From Microbacterium sp. H1-D42 (GTDB lineage Bacteria; Actinomycetota; Actinomycetes; Actinomycetales; Microbacteriaceae): a stretch of DNA of 64,000 bases. The stretch is from assembly GCF_022637555.1 (NCBI RefSeq), contig NZ_CP093342.1:3472001-3536000 (forward strand), in the 5' to 3' direction. The translations under genes and the position numbers were made by a program. The notes beneath the pieces were generated by a model, which had not been told where the DNA came from, made no database searches, and saw nothing but the letters and a program-made list of their open reading frames with translations. Positions 35,201 to 43,409 of this stretch are shown here, piece after piece (position 1 is the first letter of the stretch; each line of letters begins with the position of its first letter).

Positions 35201-36295
35201 GTGACTGTGACCGGGATGCCCGCTCAGACGAGTGCACGGAGGCTGTCGGCACTGGACCGTTGGCTGCCGCTGTGGATCGGGCTCGCAATGCTCGGCGGGC
35301 TCCTCGTGGGCCGCCTCATCCCGGCCGTGTCAGACCTGCTCACCCGACTCGAAGTCGGCGGGGTCTCCGTCCCGATCGCCCTCGGGCTGCTGGTGATGAT
35401 GTACCCGGTACTCGCCAAGGTCCGCTACGACAAGGTCGCCGCCGTCACTGGGGACAAGAAGCTTCTTGTCTCCTCGCTGGTGCTGAACTGGCTGGTCGGT
35501 CCCGCGGTGATGTTCGCCCTCGCCTGGATCTTCCTGCCCGACCTGCCCGAGTACCGCACAGGACTGATCATCGTGGGTCTGGCGCGCTGCATCGCCATGG
35601 TCGTGATCTGGAACGACCTCGCCTGCGGCGACCGGGAGGCCACCGCCGTACTGGTCGCGATCAACTCGGTCTTCCAGGTCGTCGCCTTCTCCCTGCTCGG
35701 CTGGTTCTACCTCGCGGTCCTGCCAGGATGGCTGGGCCTGGGCACCCAGGGACTGGAGATCTCGGTCTGGCAGATCGCGCTGAACGTCCTGGTCTTCCTC
35801 GGCATCCCGCTCGTCGCCGGCTTCGCATCCCGCTGGATCGGCGAGCGTCGAAAGGGCCGCACTTGGTACGAAGAGAAGTTCCTCCCTGTGATCGGTCCGT
35901 GGGCTCTCTACGGGCTGCTGTTCACGATCGTGCTGCTGTTCGCGCTGCAGGGCGAGGCAATCACGCAGAATCCGCTCGACGTCGCTCGCATCGCGCTGCC
36001 GCTGCTGGTCTACTTCGCCATCATGTGGTTCACCGGCATCCTCACCGGCAAGGCGCTCGGGCTGAACTACGCCCGCTCCACGTCGCTCGCGTTCACCGCG
36101 GCTGGCAACAACTTCGAGCTCGCCATCGCGGTGGCCATCGGCACCTTCGGTGCCACATCTGGTCAGGCCCTCGCCGGAGTGGTCGGCCCGCTCATCGAGG
36201 TGCCGGTGCTAGTCGGGCTCGTCTACGTCTCACTCTGGGCGGCCAGCGCCTGGTTCCACACCGATCCACACACCGGCGAAAGGACCACCTCATGA
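35201..36295 (+). CDS. arsB: ACR3-type arsenite efflux permease
   Basis: A 364-residue membrane protein with ten predicted segments of the BASS/ACR3 fold. The essential cysteine of ACR3 is in GLARCIAMVVIWNDLACGD. Other family marks are LLVMMYPVLAKVRYD and FTAAGNNFELAIAVAIG. It expels arsenite using the proton gradient. GTG at 35201 is chosen with GGGAG five bases upstream; GTG at 35207 is an alternative. The stop overlaps the ArsR-ArsC fusion start (ATGA), so the pump and the fusion are co-translated. Confidence 0.95.
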   Translation: MTVTGMPAQTSARRLSALDRWLPLWIGLAMLGGLLVGRLIPAVSDLLTRLEVGGVSVPIALGLLVMMYPVLAKVRYDKVAAVTGDKKLLVSSLVLNWLVGPAVMFALAWIFLPDLPEYRTGLIIVGLARCIAMVVIWNDLACGDREATAVLVAINSVFQVVAFSLLGWFYLAVLPGWLGLGTQGLEISVWQIALNVLVFLGIPLVAGFASRWIGERRKGRTWYEEKFLPVIGPWALYGLLFTIVLLFALQGEAITQNPLDVARIALPLLVYFAIMWFTGILTGKALGLNYARSTSLAFTAAGNNFELAIAVAIGTFGATSGQALAGVVGPLIEVPVLVGLVYVSLWAASAWFHTDPHTGERTTS

Positions 36296-37299
36296 ACGCC
36301 GCACTCGCGGGCCCGGTCGACAACTGCACCCCGGTCGCTGCTCACGCCATCGGCCTCGCGTCGGCGACCACGGTCGCCGACGCGCTGAAGTCACTCGCCG
36401 ATCCACTGCGACTGCGCATACTGTCGGCCATCTCGACGGATCCGCGCGGCGAGGTCTGCGTGTGCGACCTGTCCGAGCTCGCTGATGTGTCCCAGCCGAC
36501 GATCTCCCACCATCTGAAGGTGCTCAAAGAGACCGGAATGCTGCTGTCGGAGCGTCGCGGCACCTGGGTGTACTACCGGATCGCTCCCGCCCGCCAAGGG
36601 GCCGTGACCGCACTGCTCGACGCATTCGCTCCCGCGGCCACGCTGGACGCCGCCGAGGACGGAGCCGAGCGCACGAAGGCGCTGCGCACCATGGATGCCC
36701 GGGTCACCCGCCTCGCCGAGGAACTCGCCGACGAACTGACTGAGCTGAACCACGATCTCGTCGTCGCGATCACCCGCGAATCCTTCGCAGGCCTCGTCCG
36801 CTCAGCGAAACTCACCCAGCACATGATCCCGCTGACTGAGCGGTTCGCCAGGCAGCGACTGGCCGACCTGAGCCGCGACCGCACGGCCGGGACCGCGCAG
36901 GTCCTGTTCGTCTGCGTCGCGAATGCCGGCCGCTCCCAACTGGCGGCCGCCCTGGTCAATCGGCTCGCGGACGGCAAGGTCATCGCACGCTCCGCCGGCT
37001 CGGCACCCGCCTCCGACGTGCACCCGCACGTCAGGTCGCTGCTCGCCGAGGTCGATAGCGAACTCGAAGCGGGCATCGCGTTCCCGAAACCCCTCACCGA
37101 CGATGCCGTCCGCGCCGCCGACATCGTCGTGACCATGGGATGCGGCGACGTCTGTCCGATCATCCCAGGCATCCGCTACGAGGACTGGTCCGTCGGCGAC
37201 CCGGCCCTGGCCTCCCCAGAAGGGGCCGCGGCCATCCGCGACGACATCGAGGCCCGCGTCCGCGACCTCCTGACCACACTGACCACTGACCACGCCTGA
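36292..37299 (+). CDS. ArsR repressor fused to a low-molecular-weight arsenate reductase
   Basis: A 335-residue fusion. Residues about 25-105 are a winged-helix ArsR domain (GEVCVCDLSELADVSQPTISHHLKVLKETGML). Residues about 125-200 are a helical segment (LAEELADELTELNHDLV, SFAGLVRSAKLTQHMIPLTERF) like the N-terminal helical region of some actinobacterial ArsC proteins. From about 205 a tyrosine-phosphatase-like ArsC follows with P-loop VCVANAGRSQ and further cysteines in MGCGDVCP. It may both sense arsenite and reduce arsenate. It is coupled to the ACR3 gene upstream and precedes a separate ArsC by 9 bp. Confidence 0.88.
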   Translation: MNAALAGPVDNCTPVAAHAIGLASATTVADALKSLADPLRLRILSAISTDPRGEVCVCDLSELADVSQPTISHHLKVLKETGMLLSERRGTWVYYRIAPARQGAVTALLDAFAPAATLDAAEDGAERTKALRTMDARVTRLAEELADELTELNHDLVVAITRESFAGLVRSAKLTQHMIPLTERFARQRLADLSRDRTAGTAQVLFVCVANAGRSQLAAALVNRLADGKVIARSAGSAPASDVHPHVRSLLAEVDSELEAGIAFPKPLTDDAVRAADIVVTMGCGDVCPIIPGIRYEDWSVGDPALASPEGAAAIRDDIEARVRDLLTTLTTDHA

Positions 37300-37308
37300 G
37301 GAACCACC

Positions 37309-37710
37309 GTGCCCGACACCAAGCCCTCCGTCCTCTTCGTCTGCGTGCACAACGCCGGCCGCTCCCAGATGGCCGCAGGGTTCCTGCGCGACATCGCCGG
37401 CGACCGCATCGAGGTGCGGTCGGCCGGTTCCATGCCGGCTGACCAGATCAACCCCGTCGCCGTGGAGGCCATGCGCGAGGAAGGCATCGACATCACCGCC
37501 GAACAGCCCAAGGTACTCACCACGGAAGCCGTGCAGGCCTCCGACGTGGTCATCACAATGGGCTGCGGCGACGCATGCCCGTTCTTCCCCGGCAAGCGCT
37601 ATGAGGACTGGAAGCTCGATGACCCCGCCGGCCAGGGCATCGACGACGTCCGCCCGATCCGTGACGAGATCCGCGGTCGCATCGAACAGCTGTTCTCAGA
37701 GCTCATCTGA
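37309..37710 (+). CDS. arsC: arsenate reductase ArsC, low-molecular-weight phosphatase type
   Basis: A 133-residue ArsC. The P-loop is VCVHNAGRSQM near residue 12. The resolving cysteines lie in MGCGDACPFFPGKRYEDW, which resembles the three-cysteine actinobacterial enzymes. It reduces arsenate to arsenite for export by the ACR3 pump two genes upstream. It starts with GTG and has GAGGA ahead. The electron donor (thioredoxin or mycothiol) cannot be decided from sequence alone, though the extra cysteines favour a disulfide cascade. Confidence 0.93.
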   Translation: MPDTKPSVLFVCVHNAGRSQMAAGFLRDIAGDRIEVRSAGSMPADQINPVAVEAMREEGIDITAEQPKVLTTEAVQASDVVITMGCGDACPFFPGKRYEDWKLDDPAGQGIDDVRPIRDEIRGRIEQLFSELI

Positions 37711-37755
37711 CCAGCCTCGTCCATGGCTGGCCGGCGGGCACGCACGCGAGCGCTC

Positions 37756-38562
37756 TCAGCGCCGGATGTCGCCGAAGGATGCCGTCCACGCGCCGTCCAC
37801 GGCGATGGACTGTCCGGTGAGGTAGGGCGCTTCGTCCGAGAGCAGGAACGCGGTCACCGCAGCGACTTCTTCGGCACGCGCGATCCGGCCCATCGGCGGA
37901 CCTTCGGCGAGGGCGCGCTCTGCGGCGATGGGGTCGTCGGAGGCGGCGATCTGCGCCTCGAGGTGGGGAGTGCGCACGCCGCCCGGAGCGACGGTGTTGG
38001 CGCGGATGCCCTGTGCGCCGTAGCTGACGGCGACGCTGCGCGTCAGTGCGTCGATCCCGCCCTTGGTGAACTCGTACGCCCCGTGGTCGAGGAAGCTGGC
38101 CCTGCCATGGATCGAGCCGATGTTGACGATCGCCCCTGGCGTGCCCTGCTCGAGAAAGGCCGATACAGCCACCGAGCATCCCCAGACGTAGCCGAAGCCG
38201 TTGATGCCCACGATCTCGCGCACCAGGTGCTCATCGATCTCGTGCAGCGGGGTCTGCTTGGTGATGCCGGCGTTGTTCACCCAGCCGGCGAGCGGCGCGA
38301 TCGCCCGCGCCTTCTCGGCCGCCGCCAGGTGCGCCTGCCGGTCGGCGGCGTCGCCGAGCACGACGTCGGCGACGATGCCCTCTTCAAGGGTTCCTGATCC
38401 CGGTGAGCGCTCCAGCCCGACCACGATCCAGCCGTCGGCGGTGAGCCGTTCGGCGATGGCCCGGCCGATGCCCTTGCCGCTGCCGGTCACCACGACGCTG
38501 CGTGCACCGGCCTCTGCGCTGCGCGCACCGGCCTCGACGACCTCGGACTGCTGCTCGACCAT
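37756..38562 (-). CDS. short-chain dehydrogenase/reductase (SDR)
   Basis: A 268-residue classical SDR with TGSGKGIGRA, NNAGITKQ, catalytic Ser region VNIGSIHG and YEFTKGG (Tyr-Lys). It is the third gene of a leftward operon: SDR, dehydratase, SDR. In such layouts one SDR oxidises a sugar or its acid and the other oxidises the keto-deoxy acid. It starts 2 bp after the dehydratase stop, with GGAGA upstream. The operon's operator is at 40424. Substrates are unknown; the 2-hydroxyacid dehydrogenase and lactonase-like genes nearby fit a sugar-acid route. Confidence 0.88.
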   Translation of the reverse strand: MVEQQSEVVEAGARSAEAGARSVVVTGSGKGIGRAIAERLTADGWIVVGLERSPGSGTLEEGIVADVVLGDAADRQAHLAAAEKARAIAPLAGWVNNAGITKQTPLHEIDEHLVREIVGINGFGYVWGCSVAVSAFLEQGTPGAIVNIGSIHGRASFLDHGAYEFTKGGIDALTRSVAVSYGAQGIRANTVAPGGVRTPHLEAQIAASDDPIAAERALAEGPPMGRIARAEEVAAVTAFLLSDEAPYLTGQSIAVDGAWTASFGDIRR

Positions 38563-38563
38563 C

Positions 38564-39640
38564 TCAGATCTCCTCGAACTCGAACACCGTCGGATCCAGT
38601 GCGAACCCAAGACCCGCGGCATCGGCCGGGCGGACGCGCCCCTCGAAGTGGGGACCTCCGGTGATGAACGACGGGGCGGGGTCGTAAGGATTCACGCCGC
38701 GCGCGAACGTCTCCACACCGATGCCGAGGTGCGCCGTGACCTCGGGGTACACGTGCCCTGACACCGGCACCCCGCGCGACCCGGCCCAGTGGATCATCTC
38801 GCGAGCGGGCGTGACGCCGCCGATCGCGACGACGTCCAGCCGCAGCACATCGACCCCGCCGACGTCGACCAGTGCCTTCAGCACGGCCGGGTCTGTGACC
38901 TCGTCACCCACGGATACGGGCAGACCGGTCTCCGCCTTGATGCGCGCGACTCCAGCGGCGTCCTCGGGCAGCAGCGGGTCCTCCAGCCAGGCCAGGCGCG
39001 CTGAATCCCACTGTGCGATCTCGGCGATCGCGACGTCGGCACTGGGCCAGCCGAAGCCGACATCGACGACGAGACCGGTGGATGCGGGGAGCTCGGCGTT
39101 CAGCATCCCGATCAGCTCTCGCATATATGCCGGATCCGGCATGCGCGAGATCTTGACGTTGGTCCAGCCATCGGCCTGCGCGATCACCTCGTCAGCGACC
39201 TCGCGGGGAGTGCGTCCCGGCGTCGGGTAAGCGGCGACGAGCATCGACTCCCGCGGTGCGTCGCCGGTGCCGAGCAGGCGCCACAGCGGCTGGCCGGCAC
39301 GGCGGGCCGCGATGTCCCACAGGGCGATGTCCACCAGGCCGATCGCGCGACGCACGAGGCCGACGCGTCCGACGATGGCGCTGCCGCGCAGCATCCGCTC
39401 CCACGCTGTCGCGGGATCATCGGCATCCTGTCCGAGTGCGTGCACGGCGACGAGCCGCTCGACGATCTCGGCCATCGGCGCCTCGCGCGAGAGGCAGTAC
39501 GCGAAGCCCTGGGTGCCGTCATCGGCGGTCACCCGCACCGCCGTGTACTCGCGGCGTGACACGGTCATCGCACCCAGCTGCAGCGGCGCGGGCAGCGGCA
39601 GCACCGTTGTGGCGGTGTCGATGCGCGCGATCGTCGTCAT
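38564..39640 (-). CDS. mandelate racemase / sugar-acid dehydratase family protein (enolase superfamily)
   Basis: A 358-residue enolase-superfamily protein. The three metal ligands are visible in VVDVGFGWP (Asp), WLEDPLLPED (Glu) and SVGDEVTD. The base His of the mandelate-racemase group is in VSGHVYPEVTAHLG. At the usual Lys-x-Lys position the sequence is NVKISRM, so only the first lysine is kept. This fits acid-sugar dehydratases rather than muconate cycloisomerases. It overlaps the upstream SDR by 4 bp (ATGA) and probably dehydrates an aldonate to a 2-keto-3-deoxy acid. The exact sugar cannot be read. Confidence 0.88.
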   Translation of the reverse strand: MTTIARIDTATTVLPLPAPLQLGAMTVSRREYTAVRVTADDGTQGFAYCLSREAPMAEIVERLVAVHALGQDADDPATAWERMLRGSAIVGRVGLVRRAIGLVDIALWDIAARRAGQPLWRLLGTGDAPRESMLVAAYPTPGRTPREVADEVIAQADGWTNVKISRMPDPAYMRELIGMLNAELPASTGLVVDVGFGWPSADVAIAEIAQWDSARLAWLEDPLLPEDAAGVARIKAETGLPVSVGDEVTDPAVLKALVDVGGVDVLRLDVVAIGGVTPAREMIHWAGSRGVPVSGHVYPEVTAHLGIGVETFARGVNPYDPAPSFITGGPHFEGRVRPADAAGLGFALDPTVFEFEEI

Positions 39641-40398
39641 TCGGGCTTCTTCGCCAGCGGCACGCCGTAGTCGATCATGAAGCCGCCGTCGACATACAGC
39701 GTCTGGCCATTCATGTAGCGGGACTGGTCCGAGACGAGAAAGCTCACTGCCGCAGCGATCTCGCTCGCATCTGCCAGGCGCTTGGCGGGGATGCGCGAGA
39801 GGATCGTGTCGAGGCTGAGCGTGCCGGCTTCGACGCCCTGGCGGAAGACGCCGGTGTCGACGTAGCCGGGGGCGACGGCGTTGACGCGCACGCCGCGGGC
39901 GGCCCATTCGGCGCCGGCAGTGGAGGTGAGGCCGATGACGGCGGCCTTCGTGGTGGCGTACGGCGCACGACCGGCAGACCCTCGCGACGAGATCGACGAG
40001 ATGTTCACGATGCGACCCCCGCCGTGGGCGAGCATGCGGCGACCGGCCGCCTGCAGGCAGGTGAAGACGCCGTGCAGGTTGACGTCGACGACCGCCGCCC
40101 ATTCGTCCCAGGTGAGGTCCTCGAGTCCGCGGTGACGCTGGATGCCGGCGTTGTTCACGAGCACCTCGATGGGCCCGAACTCGGCTTCGATCTCACCGAA
40201 GACGCGGTCGACACCGTCGTGATCCGTGACGTCGAGCTCACGCCAGACGATGCCGACAGGATTCTCATCGGCCGTCAGGCCGGGAACCCGGTCGGCGGCG
40301 ATCACGCGGTAGCCGTCAGCGGCGAGGCGCTGGCCGATCTCCCAGCCGATTCCTGCCGAGCCGCCGGTGACGATGGCGACGGGGTTCTGAGCGGTCAT
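39637..40398 (-). CDS. short-chain dehydrogenase/reductase (SDR)
   Basis: A 253-residue classical SDR: TGGSAGIGWE, NNAGIQRHRG, ISSISSRG and YATTKAA with the catalytic residues intact. It is the first gene of the SDR-dehydratase-SDR operon and is preceded by GAGGAG and the TTGCTATAGCAA operator at 40424. A role as sugar or aldose dehydrogenase in a non-phosphorylative pathway is plausible, with the dehydratase acting next. It is only distantly similar to the SDR at 37756-38562, so they are not a recent duplication. Confidence 0.9.
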   Translation of the reverse strand: MTAQNPVAIVTGGSAGIGWEIGQRLAADGYRVIAADRVPGLTADENPVGIVWRELDVTDHDGVDRVFGEIEAEFGPIEVLVNNAGIQRHRGLEDLTWDEWAAVVDVNLHGVFTCLQAAGRRMLAHGGGRIVNISSISSRGSAGRAPYATTKAAVIGLTSTAGAEWAARGVRVNAVAPGYVDTGVFRQGVEAGTLSLDTILSRIPAKRLADASEIAAAVSFLVSDQSRYMNGQTLYVDGGFMIDYGVPLAKKPE

Positions 40399-40423
40399 GG
40401 TTCTCCTCGCTGAGGGTGAAGAT

Positions 40424-40435
40424 TTGCTATAGCAA
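40424..40435. promoter_or_regulatory. GntR-type operator TTGCTATAGCAA (site 3)
   Basis: A perfect 12-bp palindrome, 26 bp upstream of the leftward SDR at 40398. It appears to be the consensus form of the five sites of this regulon. Confidence 0.85.
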
Positions 40436-40454
40436 GTGTAGCGGGATGCTGTGG

Positions 40455-41840
40455 CTAGCGCCCCAGCACCTCGGCCACGACGGCGATGGCGTGTTCTTCG
40501 AGCAGCTCGAGAGCCCCCGCCGCCAGCGGCGTCTGCCAGGCCTGGTAGGCGCCGCGCTCGTACGCCTCGCGCGTCGGCAGGTACACGAAGCCCGGGCCGT
40601 TGGTGAGGTTCATCACGACGATCGGCACATCGGGGAAGCGCGCGCGCAGTGTGGTCTGGAGTCGCGAGTACGCCTCACCGGGATGCGCGATGAGGACCGC
40701 GTCGCCCAGTCGCCAAGCCCAGAGCGGATGCTGCACGGTCGGGCCGGTGATGTAGCCGTCGCGCAGGTTGCGGGCGCGCCCCAGGCGCTCGTCGCGAGAG
40801 CGCGGGTCGATGTCCTTCCACTCCTCGGCGAGCTCCTCGAGGGTGGGCAGGTCACGCAGAGGCAGCTCGACGGATGCCACGATGGCTGCTGCCCCGTCAC
40901 CGCCGTGCGCCGCACGACCCGTCCAGATCGCCAGGGGTGCGCCTGATTCCACGATGCCGTCCAGGGTCAGTTCTTCCCCCGGCGCGGGCAGCGAGTCCAG
41001 CGCCGCCATCACCGCGTGTCCGAGTGAGCGGCCGTGACGATCGGCGACGGAGACGTCTCCGGTGTACTGCTCGCGCGGCGCCAGCTCGCCCGCGGCGCCC
41101 TGCACGAACAGGCACGGAGCACCGGTCGCCTGCTCGACGATCTCGCGCATCGCCCCGACGTAGTCGGGCGAGACCTCGCGCGACTGCCAGGCCAGCGTCG
41201 TCGGATGACAGGCGTAGTTCACCAGGGTGGCCACAACGGCGCCGCCGACGCTGATGCGACCGATCGTGACGGTGTCGTCGGCGACGCCAGCAGGGTTGTA
41301 GCCGACCAGTGCGCGACCGTCGACATCGAGTTCGCGGTCGGCGGCGAGAGTGCAGCGGCCGGATGCCCATTCGATGAGCCCCCGCTGTGCAGCATCCAAC
41401 GCCTCGCGCCCGGCCGCGATCCCTGCTGCGGCGAGTGCCTCGAGGTACCCGGGGATGAGCTCCCCGCCCGGCAGGTGCGCATCTGCCGCGCACAGCACCG
41501 CACCGGCGTGGGTGTGCGACAGCGAGAGCATCAGCTGGTCAGCATCCAACCCGAGCCCGGCGAGGATCGCGCCACGCACTCCCTGCTCGTCGGCGACACG
41601 ACGCCACCACGTGCCGTCCACCGCCAGCAGCATGCGCGGGCGGTCATCGGCGGCGATGATGGCGAGCGCCGTCAGCTCGAACGGGCGGTGGGCACCCTCG
41701 GAGCGCTCCCAGTCGGCGGGCCCCCAGTTCTTCGCGCGGATGCCGACCGGCGGCGTGATGTCACGTCGCGCGACGCCGACGCGCGCGTCGGTGCGGGGCA
41801 CCCGGATGCGGTCGCCGAGACTGGTGGCCGAGAAGGTCAT
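40455..41840 (-). CDS. neutral/alkaline ceramidase family protein, cytosolic, short form
   Basis: A 461-residue protein resembling the N-terminal domain of neutral ceramidases: VGVARRDITPPVG, LSLSHTHAGAVL (metal His-x-His region), VNYACHPTTLAW and VQGAAGELAPREQY. There is no signal peptide and no C-terminal Ig-like domain, so it is shorter than true ceramidases (about 650 or more residues). It lies in the GntR sugar-acid regulon, where a sphingolipid role would be strange; a sugar-lactone or amide hydrolase role is more in keeping. It lies between the MFS gene upstream, with a hairpin between them, and the SDR operon. Confidence 0.8.
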   Translation of the reverse strand: MTFSATSLGDRIRVPRTDARVGVARRDITPPVGIRAKNWGPADWERSEGAHRPFELTALAIIAADDRPRMLLAVDGTWWRRVADEQGVRGAILAGLGLDADQLMLSLSHTHAGAVLCAADAHLPGGELIPGYLEALAAAGIAAGREALDAAQRGLIEWASGRCTLAADRELDVDGRALVGYNPAGVADDTVTIGRISVGGAVVATLVNYACHPTTLAWQSREVSPDYVGAMREIVEQATGAPCLFVQGAAGELAPREQYTGDVSVADRHGRSLGHAVMAALDSLPAPGEELTLDGIVESGAPLAIWTGRAAHGGDGAAAIVASVELPLRDLPTLEELAEEWKDIDPRSRDERLGRARNLRDGYITGPTVQHPLWAWRLGDAVLIAHPGEAYSRLQTTLRARFPDVPIVVMNLTNGPGFVYLPTREAYERGAYQAWQTPLAAGALELLEEHAIAVVAEVLGR

Positions 41841-41881
41841 TGATGCGTCTCCATGATTTCCATGATGGTCGGGTTCAGGTG

Positions 41882-41915
41882 ATTCGGTGGGGGCCACCCA
41901 CGGCCCCCACCGAAT
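41882..41915 (-). terminator. hairpin after the MFS transporter gene
   Basis: A perfect 14-bp stem (ATTCGGTGGGGGCC and its complement) with a 6-nt loop, directly abutting the MFS stop at 41916 and ahead of the ceramidase-family gene. Confidence 0.8.
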
Positions 41916-43268
41916 TCAATGGGCGGCGACCTTGATCGGTTCGACTTCGGGCACCGTGGTGAAGTCGGCACGACGGCTGAGCACGAAGGCGACTGCCGCT
42001 CCGAGCAAGGTGAGCGCCGAAATCAGCAGCAGTCCCCAGATCGCCGATCCGGTCGTCTGGCTGATCCAGCCGATCGCGTACGGACCCGCAAAGCCGGCGA
42101 GGTTGCCGACGGAGTTGATGAAAGCGAGTCCTGCAGCAGCTGCCGTGCCGGTGAGGACCATCGGCGGCAGACTCCAGAACAGCGGCGTCGTGGAGAACAG
42201 CGCCGACATTCCGACACACAGTGCCGCCAGTGCCAGCACAGGCGTGTTCTGTGCAGCCACCGCTGCGATCAGCGAGAGCGCGGTGATGGAGAGCGTGATG
42301 CTGATCTGCAACGGGATGTTGCCCTGTTTTCGGGCCGCCCTCTCCCAGGGAAGCATCACGAGCGCCGCGCACAGGTTGGGCAGGGCGACCAGCCATCCGG
42401 TGGTCGAGTTCGAGAAGTCGCCCATGCTCTTGACGATCGTCGGCAGCCACATGCCCAGTCCGTAGGCACCGAACACGACCCCGAAGAACAGCACGATGAG
42501 CGTCCACAGCCGTCCATTGCTGAACACCTCGCGAAGGCGCAGTCTGCCGTGCGTCTTCTCGGTCGCCTCGGTCTCGGCGGCAAGCGTGTCTGTGATCCAC
42601 CGCTGCTCTGCGCGGTTCAGCCAGCGCGCGTCCTGCGGGCGGTCGGGGAGCCAGAACCACACGACGAATGCGAGCACCACGGCAGGGATGCCCTGCAGCA
42701 GGAAGACGAGCTGCCACCCCTGCAGGTTCCACATGCCGTCCAGACCCAGCATCCACCCCGACAAGGGCGCGGCCACTGCATTCGCGATCGGGTTCGACAG
42801 CACGAAGACGACCAGCACCTGGGTTCGGTACTGACGGGGGAACCACAGCGTCAGGTACAGCAGCACGCCGGGGAAGAAGCCCGCCTCGGCGATGCCGAGG
42901 ATGAAGCGCGCAATCGCGAATTGCGTGCCGTCCTGCACGAATGCCGTCAGAGAGGCGACGATTCCCCACGAGATCATGATGCGCGCGATCCACTTGCGAG
43001 CACCGAACTTCTCAAGCAGCAGGTTGCTCGGCACCTCGAACAGCAGGTAGCCGATGAAGAAGATTCCGGCGGCGAACCCGAAGGCCGCTTCGGTGATCTG
43101 CAGCGCCTGCGTCATCTCCAGCTTCGCGAAACCGGCATTGTTGCGGTCGATGTACGCGATCAGGTAGAGCAGCCCGAGAAACGGACCAAGCCTCCAGATC
43201 GCCTTCTTCATCGCCGCGGCGCCGATGTCTGCGGTTGCGCTTGCTGCGCCGTCTGACCTGCCTGTCAT
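41916..43268 (-). CDS. MFS transporter, anion:cation symporter type
   Basis: A 450-residue twelve-segment transporter. The opening GPFLGLLYLIAYIDRNNAGFAKLEM and the EVPSNLLLEKFGARKWIARIMISWGIVA segment are those of the anion:cation symporter family (hexuronate, tartrate and phthalate carriers). LWFPRQYRTQ and VVWFWLPDRPQDARWL are also typical. The start at 43268 has GAAGGAG upstream, and the TTGCTATAGCAT operator lies 24 bp further. It is likely the importer of the sugar acid degraded by this regulon. Confidence 0.93.
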   Translation of the reverse strand: MTGRSDGAASATADIGAAAMKKAIWRLGPFLGLLYLIAYIDRNNAGFAKLEMTQALQITEAAFGFAAGIFFIGYLLFEVPSNLLLEKFGARKWIARIMISWGIVASLTAFVQDGTQFAIARFILGIAEAGFFPGVLLYLTLWFPRQYRTQVLVVFVLSNPIANAVAAPLSGWMLGLDGMWNLQGWQLVFLLQGIPAVVLAFVVWFWLPDRPQDARWLNRAEQRWITDTLAAETEATEKTHGRLRLREVFSNGRLWTLIVLFFGVVFGAYGLGMWLPTIVKSMGDFSNSTTGWLVALPNLCAALVMLPWERAARKQGNIPLQISITLSITALSLIAAVAAQNTPVLALAALCVGMSALFSTTPLFWSLPPMVLTGTAAAAGLAFINSVGNLAGFAGPYAIGWISQTTGSAIWGLLLISALTLLGAAVAFVLSRRADFTTVPEVEPIKVAAH

Positions 43269-43291
43269 GACAACTCCTTCGTTACTCACGT

Positions 43292-43303
43292 TTGCTATAG
43301 CAT
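43292..43303. promoter_or_regulatory. GntR-type operator TTGCTATAGCAT (site 4)
   Basis: It is followed by CTAGCAAA, the same compound dyad as at 32091. It lies between the MFS gene (start 43268) and the regulator (start 43410). Confidence 0.85.
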
Positions 43304-43340
43304 CTAGCAAAACGGGACATTTGTCTACTCCCGGGGTGCA

Positions 43341-43352
43341 ATGCCATAGCAT
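43341..43352. promoter_or_regulatory. GntR-type operator, degenerate (site 5)
   Basis: ATGCCATAGCAT, one base off the consensus, upstream of the regulator's own start; a likely autoregulatory site. Confidence 0.65.
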
Positions 43353-43409
43353 CGGTCGAGCAGGAGGGCGCGATGCCCAGACATGACATCGCCCCGGGGA
43401 GGTCACAGG

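Noticed and set aside
41919..43256. 445-codon open frame on the plus strand
   Set aside because: Antisense to the MFS transporter, which has complete membrane segments and a good ribosome site; the plus-strand product is low-complexity and charged.
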